Positions 8,446-16,752 of a stretch of DNA of 64,000 nucleotides are shown piece by piece. Every line of letters starts with the position of its first letter. The stretch's first letter is position 1. Both the position numbers and the translations under genes were made by a program. The notes beneath the pieces were generated by a model. It was given only the letters and a program-made list of their open reading frames with translations. It was not told the origin of the DNA and did not search any database. This DNA comes from Planococcus glaciei (GTDB lineage: Bacteria > Bacillota > Bacilli > Bacillales_A > Planococcaceae), in the NCBI RefSeq assembly GCF_900099655.1, contig NZ_FNDC01000001.1, forward strand, positions 248,001 through 312,000, in the 5' to 3' direction.

Positions 8446-8474
8446 GTGAAAGCAAGCCCTTTTTCCTGTATAAT
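8446..8474 (+). promoter_or_regulatory. Probable promoter of the mrp operon
   Basis: -10 TATAAT preceded after 17 bp by GTGAAA, which matches the -35 consensus in four of six positions. It lies 128 bp upstream of mrpA. The 311-bp gap 8291-8601 holds this promoter, the divergent one and no gene; the in-frame extension of mrpA through it lacks an initiation site. Confidence 0.4.
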
Positions 8475-8601
8475 TTAATGCGTGTGCTTATAATCAAAAT
8501 TGTTACGGAATCATAAACAAAGAAGGAATTTTCCGAATTCTTTTCTTTTTTATTGCTATTCCCGTTTTTCTTTTTTCTATTCTGATTCAGGAGGTTTTGC
8601 T

Positions 8602-11001
8602 ATGCACTTATTGATTTTCGCCATTTTGTTCCCTTTTCTTGCCGCAGCTCTCATTCCTTTAATACATAGGCGTCTCGGCCCTTTGAATATTGGCTGGCTC
8701 GTATTAGCGGTCCCGTTTATCTTGTTCGGGATTTTTGCCTGGCAGATTCCCGGCATATCGTCTGGAGATACAATTGCTGCCACGCTACATTGGATTCCTT
8801 CCCTCGGCATTAACTTTTCAATTTACTTGGATGGGCTCAGCCTGATTCTTGCTTTGCTGATTACCGGCATGGGAACCCTTGTTATTCTTTATTCCATCTA
8901 TTATTTATCCCCAACTGATTCACTGCCGCATTTCTATGCTTATTTACTCCTGTTCATGGGAGCCATGCTTGGAGTCGTACTGTCAGACAATTTGCTTGTA
9001 CTGTACGTATTCTGGGAACTAACAAGCATTTCCTCTTTCTTATTGATCGCTTTCTGGTTCCACCGGAAAAACTCACGCTACGGAGCACAAAAATCGTTAT
9101 TGATCACCGTGTTTGGCGGATTTGGAATGCTTGCTGGATTTTTAATGCTGCATACGATGACCGGTACATTCAGCGTCCGTGAAATCGTGTCAACGATTGG
9201 CCAATATTCGGACCACGGACTATTTTACCCGGCGATGTTCCTGGTGCTCCTTGGAGCATTCACGAAATCCGCCCAATTCCCTTTCCACATCTGGCTGCCT
9301 GACGCCATGGAAGCTCCTACGCCGGTCAGCGCTTATTTGCACTCTGCCACTATGGTTAAAGCCGGGATTTATCTTGTCGCCCGTTTCACTCCGGTTTTCG
9401 GCGGTACGTCTGCCTGGTTCTGGACGGTGACGCTCGTCGGCCTCGTGACCTTATTCTGGGGTTCATTCTGTGCAGTTCGGCAAACCGACCTGAAAGCGCT
9501 GCTCGCTTATTCAACGGTCAGCCAGCTCGGTTTGATCATGAGCCTGTTCGGGATGGGCTCTGCAGCCCTTCATTTCGGTGACGGCGAAGCAGGTGCTGTA
9601 TATGGCCTTGCGACATTTGCTGCCCTTTTCCATTTAGTGAACCATTCTACGTTTAAAGGCGCTTTGTTCATGGTTGTCGGCATTGTCGACCACCAAGTCG
9701 GAACACGGGATATCCGGCGCCTCGGCGGACTGATGGCGTTCCTGCCGATCACGTTCACGTTCGCTGTCATCGGCAGTTTTTCGATGGCAGGGCTTCCCCT
9801 GTTCAACGGATTTTTGAGCAAGGAAATGTTCTTCACTGCTTCCCTCAATGCCGCGGGCCTTCCCGCATTTTCTGCAGAAACCTGGGGTTGGCTGATTCCG
9901 GTCATTGCCTGGACGGCAAGCGTCCTGACGTTCGTTTACTGCATGATCATCGTGTTCAGAACCTTCTTTGGCAAGCACCAGCCGAAGAAATTGGATAAAA
10001 AACCGGTGGAGCCGCCGTTTGGTATGCTCGTTTCGCCTGCTATTTTGTCCATCCTGATTGTCGGTGTATTCTTTGTGCCAAACCTTTTGGGCGATCATTT
10101 ACTGCGCCCTGCGCTAAACGGTGTACTGCCAGGCATCACTGGTGCCGCGCCTCATATTTCTGCTTGGCACGGCTTCAATACGGAGCTCTGGATGACCATC
10201 GGCATCATTGTCGTCGGCTTTCTACTATATAAATACTTGCGCATTTGGAAGAAAGTTTACGCAATTATTCCGGAAGGCTGGACTTTTAACGCCCTTTACA
10301 ATAAATTCCTGGAGTCGCTTGAAGAAAATTCAAACCGGCTGACATCCAAGTATATGACGGGTTATTTGCCTCATTACTTTGCTTATATTTTCGGCTTTTT
10401 CATCTTAGCAGCCGGTGGGACGCTCCTGTTGACCGGTGCGCTGTCCATTGATTTCTCGACAGATACGCCAATTCCAAGCTACGAAGTGATCCTGGCAGTC
10501 GTGATGGCCATTGCGGCAATCGCTATATTGTTCGTCAAATCACGCCTGACGTCAGTGCTGCTGAACGGTGTGCTCGGCTATTCCATTGCGATTTTCTTCG
10601 TACTGTTCCGGGCGCCCGATTTGGCATTGACCCAGCTTGTTATTGAAACCGTGACGACGGCATTGTTCCTTTTATGCTTTTATTTCCTTCCCGAATGGAA
10701 ACCGGAAGCAGCTTCCAAAAATCTTAAAATCCGGAACGCCGTGATTGCGGTTGCCGGGGGATTAACCGTCACTTTGATCGCTTTGTCGGTCCGCGCAGGC
10801 AATTTATACGATTCCATTTCAAGTTACTATGAAAATGCCTACGAACTGGCCGGCGGGAAAAATATCGTCAATGCCATTTTAGGAGATTTCCGAGGATTTG
10901 ATACGATGCTTGAAACGCTCGTCCTTTTCATTGCCGGCATTGGAGTCTATACACTCATTCGGATTAAAGGCGGAAAGGAGACACGAAAAAATGAAGATTA
11001 A
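8602..11001 (+). CDS. mrpA: Mrp Na+/H+ antiporter subunit A
   Basis: Largest subunit of the multi-subunit Mrp cation/proton antiporter, a membrane complex related to the NuoL/NuoM proton channels of complex I. 799 aa and some 20 transmembrane segments. The NuoL-like core includes MGAMLGVVLSDNLLVLYVFWELTS (key glutamate in WELTS), KSAQFPFHIWLPDAMEAPTPVSAYLHSATMVKAG, and LAYSTVSQLGLI. The C-terminal extension (LFRAPDLALTQLVIETVTTALFLLCF) is the MrpB-like part specific to MrpA. An open frame begins at 8500, but ATG 8602 has AGGAGG 7 nt upstream and gives the usual N terminus MHLLIFAILFPFL. First of seven overlapping genes. Confidence 0.96.
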   Translation: MHLLIFAILFPFLAAALIPLIHRRLGPLNIGWLVLAVPFILFGIFAWQIPGISSGDTIAATLHWIPSLGINFSIYLDGLSLILALLITGMGTLVILYSIYYLSPTDSLPHFYAYLLLFMGAMLGVVLSDNLLVLYVFWELTSISSFLLIAFWFHRKNSRYGAQKSLLITVFGGFGMLAGFLMLHTMTGTFSVREIVSTIGQYSDHGLFYPAMFLVLLGAFTKSAQFPFHIWLPDAMEAPTPVSAYLHSATMVKAGIYLVARFTPVFGGTSAWFWTVTLVGLVTLFWGSFCAVRQTDLKALLAYSTVSQLGLIMSLFGMGSAALHFGDGEAGAVYGLATFAALFHLVNHSTFKGALFMVVGIVDHQVGTRDIRRLGGLMAFLPITFTFAVIGSFSMAGLPLFNGFLSKEMFFTASLNAAGLPAFSAETWGWLIPVIAWTASVLTFVYCMIIVFRTFFGKHQPKKLDKKPVEPPFGMLVSPAILSILIVGVFFVPNLLGDHLLRPALNGVLPGITGAAPHISAWHGFNTELWMTIGIIVVGFLLYKYLRIWKKVYAIIPEGWTFNALYNKFLESLEENSNRLTSKYMTGYLPHYFAYIFGFFILAAGGTLLLTGALSIDFSTDTPIPSYEVILAVVMAIAAIAILFVKSRLTSVLLNGVLGYSIAIFFVLFRAPDLALTQLVIETVTTALFLLCFYFLPEWKPEAASKNLKIRNAVIAVAGGLTVTLIALSVRAGNLYDSISSYYENAYELAGGKNIVNAILGDFRGFDTMLETLVLFIAGIGVYTLIRIKGGKETRKNED

Positions 11002-11413
11002 TGACGTGATATTAAAAACCGTTTCCCAAGCAGGCGTGCTGATCATTTTAACTTTCGGCGTCTACCTTTTCCTATCCGGCCATAACCAGCCAGGCGGCGG
11101 ATTTATCGGCGGCCTGGTTCTGGCTACAGCTTTCGTGCTGATGTTTTTGACTTTTGACTCAGAGACCGTCAACAAAGCCATTCCGTTTGATTTCAAAAAA
11201 ATCTCGGCTCTTGGCGTCCTGCTCGCCTTTTCAAGCAGTGCGCTGCCCATGTTTTTCGGCCAGCCTTTTATGAGCCAGACGTTCGGCTATTTCGATCTGC
11301 CGATTTTCGGAAAGACTGAGCTGGCTACCGTAACCCTTTTTGAATCCGGAGTGGCTCTGACGGTAATCGGAGTAGTCGTAAATATTATTACTAGTATAAG
11401 TGAGGATGAATAG
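10991..11413 (+). CDS. mrpB: Mrp antiporter subunit B
   Basis: 140-residue membrane protein with four hydrophobic segments, MKINDVILKTVSQAGVLIIL at the N terminus, and the MrpB motif HNQPGGGFIGGLVLATAFVL. It is part of the Mrp complex that expels Na+ in exchange for protons and supports alkaline pH and salt tolerance. The start overlaps the 3' end of mrpA by 11 nt, with AAAGGAG inside the mrpA coding region, so translation is probably coupled. Confidence 0.95.
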   Translation: MKINDVILKTVSQAGVLIILTFGVYLFLSGHNQPGGGFIGGLVLATAFVLMFLTFDSETVNKAIPFDFKKISALGVLLAFSSSALPMFFGQPFMSQTFGYFDLPIFGKTELATVTLFESGVALTVIGVVVNIITSISEDE

Positions 11414-11416
11414 CGG

Positions 11417-11755
11417 ATGGAAACGATAATTATATTCTTGGTCGGCATCCTTACCGCCGTGGCCATCTACCTGCTCTTATCCAAAAGTCTGATCCGCGTC
11501 ATCCTCGGTACCGCCATCTTGTCGCATGCAGTGCACTTGCTGATTCTTGCGATGGGCGGCTTAAAAGAAGGCACTGTCCCGTTGCTCGGCGAAGAAGCAG
11601 AAAGTTATGTTGACGCGTTGCCGCAGGCACTGATCTTGACAGCCATCGTCATCAGTTTCGCTGTTACAGCTTTCATTCTTGTTTTGGCCTACCGTGCTTA
11701 TCAAGAACTCGGCACAGATGACCTAGATGAAATGAGAGGTGTGAACGATGAATAA
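11417..11755 (+). CDS. mrpC: Mrp antiporter subunit C
   Basis: 112-residue NuoK-like subunit with three transmembrane helices: [21 protein letters not shown], then [24 protein letters not shown], then [26 protein letters not shown]. The motif [14 protein letters not shown] is characteristic of MrpC. It begins 3 nt after mrpB and overlaps mrpD by 8 nt. Confidence 0.95.
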   Translation: METIIIFLVGILTAVAIYLLLSKSLIRVILGTAILSHAVHLLILAMGGLKEGTVPLLGEEAESYVDALPQALILTAIVISFAVTAFILVLAYRAYQELGTDDLDEMRGVNDE

Positions 11756-13235
11756 CATCATATTGCTTCCTGTTTTAATTCCCGTTATGGTCGGAATTTT
11801 GCTGATCTTTTTGCGTTCTTACGGCCGGACACAGGCGTGGTTCAGCATTTTCACAATGGCAGCCACGGCCGGCATTTCTTATTATCTGCTGGAGAAAGTG
11901 CAAAGCGACGGCATCCAGCGGCTCGATTTCGGAGGATGGGCACCGCCTTTCGGCATCTCGTTTGTCGCCGATTCGTTTTCTCTGCTGCTGGTGCTGACGG
12001 CCAGCATCGTCACGTTTGTCTGCCTGATGTATGCCTTGTTTTCTACGAACAAGTTGCTGCAGACAATGTATTACTACCCTTCTGTCCTGTTTTTGATCGC
12101 CGGCGTAAACGGTTCTTTTTTGACCGGCGACTTGTTCAACTTATTTGTCTGCTTTGAAGTCATGCTCTTGTCTTCTTATGTGCTGCTGACACTGGGCGGC
12201 GCCAAAAGGCAGCTTCGCGAAGCCATCAAATACGTAGTCATCAACATCGTTTCTTCCTGGTTCTTTTTGGTCGCCTTGGCGTACCTTTACGGTGCTGTCG
12301 GAACATTGAACATGGCTCACTTGTCGGTTCGCGTAGCTGAAGCGGGACAAGGGCCGCTCCTTACGACCATCAGCATCGTGTTCATGATTGTCTTCAGCCT
12401 CAAAGCCGGACTTCTTCTTTACTTCTGGCTTCCGGGTTCTTACAGCACACCCCCTGTCGTGACTTCCGCCCTTTTCGGCGCTTTGCTGACAAAAGTCGGC
12501 ATATACGCTCTGTTCCGGGTATTTTCGCTGATCTTTAACCAGCAGCCTGAAATCACCCATGCCATCATCGGAGTTATGGCCGGCTTAACGCTGATCGGCG
12601 GCAGCATCGGGGCCATCGCTTATAACGATATCCGAAAAATCGCCGCTTACAATGTGGTCATCGCTGTCGGATTTATCCTGGTCGGCCTTGCCATTTCCAC
12701 ACCGAATGCAATAGAAGGCGCCATCTATTATTTAATCCATGACATGGTTGTAAAAGCGCTTCTCTTCTTGCTTGTCGGCACCGTCATTGCACTTACCGGC
12801 ACTGCCCAGCTTCATCAGATGAGCGGTTTGATGAAAAACTACCCGCTGCTCGGCTGGTCTTTCTTTATCACGATGCTGTCGCTTGCCGGCGTTCCGCCGC
12901 TCAGCGGGTTTATCGGAAAAGTCCTCGTTTCCGAAGGCGCGATTGAAAGCGGCGCCTATATCTTATTGGCCTTATCGCTCCTCTCCAGTTTGTTTGTGCT
13001 GTATTCGCTGCTCCGCATTTTCAAAAACAGTTTTTGGGGAGAAACCATTGTCGGCAAAGAAGATCAGGTGCCTTTAAACAGCCGCTTTCTCGTTCCTTGT
13101 TTAGTGCTTGTTCTTCTGACATTCGGAATCGGGCTTGGAACGGAAGGGTTGTCTGCTTATGTTACAGACGCAGCAGAAACGTTGCTGAATCCGGACATTT
13201 ACGTGGATGCGGTGCTGGAAGGTGCCCGTCCATGA
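11748..13235 (+). CDS. mrpD: Mrp antiporter subunit D
   Basis: 495-residue NuoM/NuoN-like proton-translocating subunit with about 14 membrane helices. The conserved glutamate is in [19 protein letters not shown] (around residue 137), and conserved lysines lie in [73 protein letters not shown] is the usual motif late in the protein. Its TGA stop overlaps the ATG of a short ORF leading to mrpE. Confidence 0.96.
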   Translation: MNNIILLPVLIPVMVGILLIFLRSYGRTQAWFSIFTMAATAGISYYLLEKVQSDGIQRLDFGGWAPPFGISFVADSFSLLLVLTASIVTFVCLMYALFSTNKLLQTMYYYPSVLFLIAGVNGSFLTGDLFNLFVCFEVMLLSSYVLLTLGGAKRQLREAIKYVVINIVSSWFFLVALAYLYGAVGTLNMAHLSVRVAEAGQGPLLTTISIVFMIVFSLKAGLLLYFWLPGSYSTPPVVTSALFGALLTKVGIYALFRVFSLIFNQQPEITHAIIGVMAGLTLIGGSIGAIAYNDIRKIAAYNVVIAVGFILVGLAISTPNAIEGAIYYLIHDMVVKALLFLLVGTVIALTGTAQLHQMSGLMKNYPLLGWSFFITMLSLAGVPPLSGFIGKVLVSEGAIESGAYILLALSLLSSLFVLYSLLRIFKNSFWGETIVGKEDQVPLNSRFLVPCLVLVLLTFGIGLGTEGLSAYVTDAAETLLNPDIYVDAVLEGARP

Positions 13236-13285
13236 CGCTTGATATTCTGCTACTAATCCGCAGTGGAGAAAGGACTGTTTGCTGA
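13232..13285 (+). CDS. 17-residue coupling mini-ORF between mrpD and mrpE
   Basis: ATG at 13232 overlaps the mrpD stop (ATGA), and its TGA stop at 13283-13285 overlaps the mrpE ATG (TGATG). It would encode [17 protein letters not shown]. In the usual mrp layout mrpD and mrpE abut directly, so this extra frame exactly bridges the 49-bp gap. It may keep ribosomes moving from mrpD to mrpE, and it contains the AAAGGA site for mrpE. The peptide may have no function of its own. Not a known family. Confidence 0.45.
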   Translation: MTLDILLLIRSGERTVC

Positions 13286-13770
13286 TGCCTGCACAACTTC
13301 TGATCAATATCATGATTGCCCTCCTTTGGACCTTGCTGATGGATGAAGATGCCTTTTACTTGTCGACTTTTATTGGCGGCTACTTGATCGGCATCGGCAT
13401 CCTGTTCATGATGCACCGCTTTTTCGGCGCCAAATTTTACTTGCTGAGAGTTTACTCCACCATTCGTTTATTATTTATTTTCATTTCAGAACTGGCCCAA
13501 TCCAGTTTACTGATCATAAAACAGATACTGAGCCCTAAACTCAATATTAAACCGGGAATTTTCACTTACGAACACAGCATGGAAGGCGCTTATGAATTAA
13601 CGACGCTTGCGCTTTTATTGACGCTGACTCCAGGGTCTGTCGTCATGGAAGTTTCCCCGGACGGGAAAGTCTTTTACATTCATGCCATGGATGTCGAAGA
13701 ATCGAGAGACACGGTACTGCGTTCCATCAAGACATTCGAGAAAGCCATCATGGAGGTGACACGAGGATGA
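13285..13770 (+). CDS. mrpE: Mrp antiporter subunit E
   Basis: 161-residue subunit with two or three N-terminal membrane helices and a cytoplasmic C-terminal domain. Typical stretches are NIMIALLWTLLMDEDAFYLSTFIGGYLIGIGIL, AQSSLLIIKQILSPKLNIKPGIF, and LTLTPGSVVMEVSPDGKVFYIHAMD. A TTG two codons upstream (13279) is also possible, but ATG 13285 has the better distance (about 10 nt) to GAAAGGA. The gene overlaps mrpF by 4 nt (ATGA). Confidence 0.94.
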   Translation: MPAQLLINIMIALLWTLLMDEDAFYLSTFIGGYLIGIGILFMMHRFFGAKFYLLRVYSTIRLLFIFISELAQSSLLIIKQILSPKLNIKPGIFTYEHSMEGAYELTTLALLLTLTPGSVVMEVSPDGKVFYIHAMDVEESRDTVLRSIKTFEKAIMEVTRG

Positions 13771-14051
13771 TTGATACGATTTTAACGATTGCCCTATCCT
13801 TATTCTGCCTGGCCATTCTTCTGGCGCTTTACCGCATTATCTGGGGCCCGTCGATGCCGGACCGTGTGGTAGCACTGGATATGATCGGCGTAAATCTCAT
13901 TTCGGGAGTGGCGGTATTTTCAGTGGCATTGAACACCCATGCATACTTGGAAGTTATCCTCATTGTCGGCATTCTCGCCTTCATCAGCACCATCGCCTTT
14001 GCCCGCTTTGTGGAGAGGGGGGATATCGTTGAGCATAAGAGAAATTATTGA
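13767..14051 (+). CDS. mrpF: Mrp antiporter subunit F
   Basis: 94-residue subunit with three transmembrane helices. The family motif LYRIIWGPSMPDRVVALDMIGVNLI is at residues 21-45, followed by LEVILIVGILAFISTIAFARFVERG. It overlaps both neighbours, by 4 nt with mrpE and 23 nt with mrpG, so expression is probably tightly coupled. Confidence 0.95.
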   Translation: MIDTILTIALSLFCLAILLALYRIIWGPSMPDRVVALDMIGVNLISGVAVFSVALNTHAYLEVILIVGILAFISTIAFARFVERGDIVEHKRNY

Positions 14052-14394
14052 ATGGGCCGGCGTTATCCTGATTCTCCTCGGCTCCATTATGGCCGTGATC
14101 AGCGCTTTCGGCATACTGCGCCTGCCTGATGTCTATACGCGCTCACATGCAGCAACGAAAAGTTCGACGCTTGCGGTTCTGTTGTCGCTCAGCGGCACAT
14201 TTATCTATTTTTGGGCGACAGAGAACTTCATCAGCGTCCGCCTCTTCCTCGGAATCACTTTCGTGTTTCTGACTGCACCGGTTTCAGGCCATTTGATTAC
14301 GCGGGCCGCTTACCGGTCGAACGTCAAACTTGCTGATATTTCCACCGAAGATGCCTTAAAAGACGTCATCCATAAAAAAGATACAGAGGAATAA
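14029..14394 (+). CDS. mrpG: Mrp antiporter subunit G
   Basis: 121-residue final subunit with three membrane helices: IIEWAGVILILLGSIMAVIS, then GILRLPDVYTRSHAATKSSTLAVLLSL (the MrpG signature), then FLGITFVFLTAPVSGHLITRAAYR. The start is TTG at 14029, 7 nt after a purine-rich AGAGGGGGG site and inside the mrpF gene. An upstream ATG in this frame (13939) would lie deep within mrpF and has no ribosome site. A strong terminator follows at once. Confidence 0.92.
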   Translation: MSIREIIEWAGVILILLGSIMAVISAFGILRLPDVYTRSHAATKSSTLAVLLSLSGTFIYFWATENFISVRLFLGITFVFLTAPVSGHLITRAAYRSNVKLADISTEDALKDVIHKKDTEE

Positions 14395-14427
14395 AAACAG
14401 GCCGGAATCATTTCCGGCCTGTTTTTT
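14393..14427 (+). terminator. Terminator of the mrp operon
   Basis: A 15-bp perfect stem, AAAAACAGGCCGGAA with TTCCGGCCTGTTTTT, and a T run. It overlaps the mrpG stop codon and separates the mrp operon from the DUF1538 genes. Confidence 0.92.
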
Positions 14428-14494
14428 GCTATGTCACGTTTATGTTAAAAATGCTAAGGGAATAACAGGAAAAAACGCAGTGGAGGAGTTGTAG

Positions 14495-15190
14495 ATGGAA
14501 AACGTCAAAGATACGTTCAAGGAAGTTGCCGCTGCTATCTTGCCCGTGACCATTGTCGTTATTATTTTGCAGGTTGCCTTGATGCGCCTTCCTCTCGAAG
14601 CTCTGCTTCAATTTTTAGTCGGCGTCGTCTTTGTCAGCATCGGGTTTTTCCTGTTTCTTCTCGGAGTGACCGCCGGGCTGTTGCCGGTGGGCGAGCTGAT
14701 CGGCAAAAAGCTTCCCAAAACCAAAAAATCCTGGCTGATCATCGGCACCGGCTTTCTTCTCGGGCTGGCAGTCACCATCGCAGAACCGGATGTCCGGGTT
14801 CTCGCCAAACAAATCGACCAAGTATCCGCGGGCGAAATCAGTTCAGGCATCCTGGTGATGGCAGTGGCACTCGGTTTGGCTATTTTTGTAGCTGCCGCTA
14901 TGGTCCGCACGATTTTCAGCATCCCCATCCATTACATGCTGATTGGCGGCTATGTATTGGTCTTCGCTTTGTCCATGTTTGTCCCTGATACTTTTGTCTC
15001 CATTTCATTTGATGCCGGCGGTGTAACGACTGGACCGATGGCAGTGCCTTTCATATTGGCCCTTGGCGTCGGTGTCGCTTCCGTTCTGCGCACTCCATCT
15101 GCATCTTCCAGTGAAGGCTTTGGATTGATTGGCCTTGCTTCCATCGGCCCTATTTTGGCAATCATGCTTCTGGGGGTGCTTTTCCAATGA
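14495..15190 (+). CDS. DUF1538 integral membrane protein, first copy
   Basis: 231 residues, six to seven hydrophobic segments, and no known function. It matches DUF1538: ILPVTIVVIILQVALMRLP near the N terminus, GFFLFLLGVTAGLLPVGELIG, then FLLGLAVTIAEPDVRVLAKQ and late FDAGGVTTGPMAVPFILALGVGVASV. The motif AEPDVRVL plus the glycine-rich DAGGVTTGP loop are the conserved parts and recur in the next gene. GGAGG lies 10 nt before the ATG. It overlaps the next gene by 4 nt. With a PII-like gene following, a regulated transporter is the most natural reading, but no substrate is known. Confidence 0.88.
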   Translation: MENVKDTFKEVAAAILPVTIVVIILQVALMRLPLEALLQFLVGVVFVSIGFFLFLLGVTAGLLPVGELIGKKLPKTKKSWLIIGTGFLLGLAVTIAEPDVRVLAKQIDQVSAGEISSGILVMAVALGLAIFVAAAMVRTIFSIPIHYMLIGGYVLVFALSMFVPDTFVSISFDAGGVTTGPMAVPFILALGVGVASVLRTPSASSSEGFGLIGLASIGPILAIMLLGVLFQ

Positions 15191-15930
15191 AGCTTCATGT
15201 GTTCGACGGCTTTTTGGATATCCTCACGGAAGTCGGTATGGCACTCGTTCCCCTCTTTATCTTCTTTGCTCTATTCCAGGTTTTCATGCTTAAATTGCCC
15301 AGGCAACGGGTATTTCAAATACTACTCGGATTTATTCTGACATTTTTTGGACTCTCTTTTTTTCTGCAAGGCGTCCATGTCGGATTTTTTCCGATCGGCC
15401 AAATGATGGGTGAATCGCTCGGTGAAATGCCTTATCCATGGATCATCATCCCGATCGGCTTTGTTCTCGGGTTTGTCGCCACGTTTGCAGAACCGGCCGT
15501 CAGCATCATGATTGATGAAGTCGATCGCGTGACCGGCGGCTATATTTCCGCAAAATTGATGCTGTATACCGTTTCAACTGGAGTGGGCATTTCCGTCGCC
15601 TTGTCGATGGTGCGCATCCTTTTTGGAATCCCGCTCTGGTACTTCATTATTCCGGGATACTTGCTCGCATTTGTGCTCGTGTTTTTTTCACAGGCTATCT
15701 TTATTGCCATTGCGTTCGATTCGGGAGGCGTCTCCACGGGCCCGATGACGGTAACTTTCATTTCGGCTATGGCGGTTGGCGTGGCTTCGGTTACCGAGGG
15801 GAGAGATCCTTTAGTGGATGGATTCGGCCTGATCGCTCTCGTCGCCCTTACGCCAATCCTGGCAGTGCTGATATTGGGACTGATTTTCACAAGAAAAGGT
15901 GGGGCTGAAAACGATGAATCTGAATCATAG
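15187..15930 (+). CDS. DUF1538 integral membrane protein, second copy
   Basis: 247-residue paralogue of the preceding protein with the same membrane layout. It has FFLQGVHVGFFPIGQMMGE, GFVLGFVATFAEPAVSIMIDE and FDSGGVSTGPMTVTFISAMAVGVASV, so both halves retain AEPxV and D(A/S)GGVxTGPM. The two copies probably form a heterodimer or pseudo-symmetric pore, since fused double-length DUF1538 proteins are what such a pair would equal. Start ATG overlaps the previous stop as ATGA. Its last 17 nt overlap the PII-like gene. Confidence 0.88.
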   Translation: MKLHVFDGFLDILTEVGMALVPLFIFFALFQVFMLKLPRQRVFQILLGFILTFFGLSFFLQGVHVGFFPIGQMMGESLGEMPYPWIIIPIGFVLGFVATFAEPAVSIMIDEVDRVTGGYISAKLMLYTVSTGVGISVALSMVRILFGIPLWYFIIPGYLLAFVLVFFSQAIFIAIAFDSGGVSTGPMTVTFISAMAVGVASVTEGRDPLVDGFGLIALVALTPILAVLILGLIFTRKGGAENDESES

Positions 15931-16615
15931 ACTGATGATTGCCATAGTTAAACGGGGCCATTCCCGCCCGGTCATTGCCGCCGCCAAGGAGGCAGGCGCG
16001 GACGGAGCCACCATTCTTTACGGAGAAGGGATTGGCCGCAACGAGAAGCCGACTTTTTTCGGCCTGCCGGCAACCCATGAAAAAGACATCGTCTTCATCG
16101 CCATTGACGGCAGCCTCGAAGACGCCGTCGCCGAAGCGGTTTCCCGTGTAGGAAAGCTCGGCATTCCAGGTTATGGCCTCGGTTTCACTTTGCATTTGAA
16201 TAAATTGCTGGGTGTCCGGCATCTCTCAAACCGCGTGAACCATGTTAGAGCCAAGAAAGGTGGACAAGCGATGGAGTCGTCTCCTGAACACTTTCAACTG
16301 ATTGTAACCATTGTAAACAGCGGGGATTCGGAAAAAGTGGTGGCTGCTGCTGCAAAAGCCGGTGCAGAAGGCGGAACCATCCTCAGCGGGAGAGGAACCG
16401 GCGTCAATGAACAGCGCAAATTTCTCAACTTTACGATAGAACCGGAAAAAGATGTGGTCCTCACGCTCGTACCCGAAAGCTATACCGGGGCGATTGTGGA
16501 AAGCATCCAGAATGCCATCGACCTCTATGCTCCCGGGAGAGGCATTGCATTTTTGATTGATGTGGAAAAAGTTTTTGGCGTTAACCACTCTTCTCTCGAC
16601 CGGTACCATAAATGA
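15914..16615 (+). CDS. Tandem PII-like regulatory protein
   Basis: 233 residues made of two PII-like (GlnB-fold) domains, about 1-107 and 120-233. Each has the pattern I(A/T)IV...(V/A)AAAKxAGAxG(A/G)TILxGxGxGxNE, then a beta strand and a C-terminal helix (LNKLLGVRHL and VEKVFGVNH). Classical PII uridylylation Tyr and a full-length T-loop are not evident. PII proteins bind nucleotides and gate or inhibit membrane transporters. Here the partner genes are two DUF1538 membrane proteins, overlapping by 17 nt. An upstream GTG (15899) is in frame; ATG 15914 lies downstream of GGTGGGG and starts MNLNHRLMIAIV. Confidence 0.8.
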   Translation: MNLNHRLMIAIVKRGHSRPVIAAAKEAGADGATILYGEGIGRNEKPTFFGLPATHEKDIVFIAIDGSLEDAVAEAVSRVGKLGIPGYGLGFTLHLNKLLGVRHLSNRVNHVRAKKGGQAMESSPEHFQLIVTIVNSGDSEKVVAAAAKAGAEGGTILSGRGTGVNEQRKFLNFTIEPEKDVVLTLVPESYTGAIVESIQNAIDLYAPGRGIAFLIDVEKVFGVNHSSLDRYHK

Positions 16616-16653
16616 AAGAACGCTGGAACCGTAAAAGGTTTCAGCGTTCTTTC
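16614..16653 (+). terminator. Terminator of the DUF1538-PII operon
   Basis: GAAAGAACGCTGGAACC pairs with GGTTTCAGCGTTCTTTC (one G-T pair), overlapping the stop codon of the PII-like gene. Confidence 0.85.
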
Positions 16654-16706
16654 ATTTCCCGGGAAATAGTTTCTTAAAAAGAACAGCTTTTTTGCTGTAA
16701 AGACTT

Positions 16707-16744
16707 AAAACCCGGTAAACCGCTGTCGCGGCTTGCCGGGTTTT
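16707..16744 (-). terminator. Terminator of the catalase gene
   Basis: AAAACCCGG and ACCGC pair with GCGG and CCGGGTTTT around a small internal loop; the T run follows on the minus strand, 9 bp past the catalase stop. Confidence 0.8.
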
Positions 16745-16752
16745 GCTATTTC

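Noticed and set aside
8500..8601. N-terminal extension of MrpA
   Set aside because: The extra 34 in-frame codons lack a ribosome site and do not resemble MrpA; AGGAGG fits the ATG at 8602.
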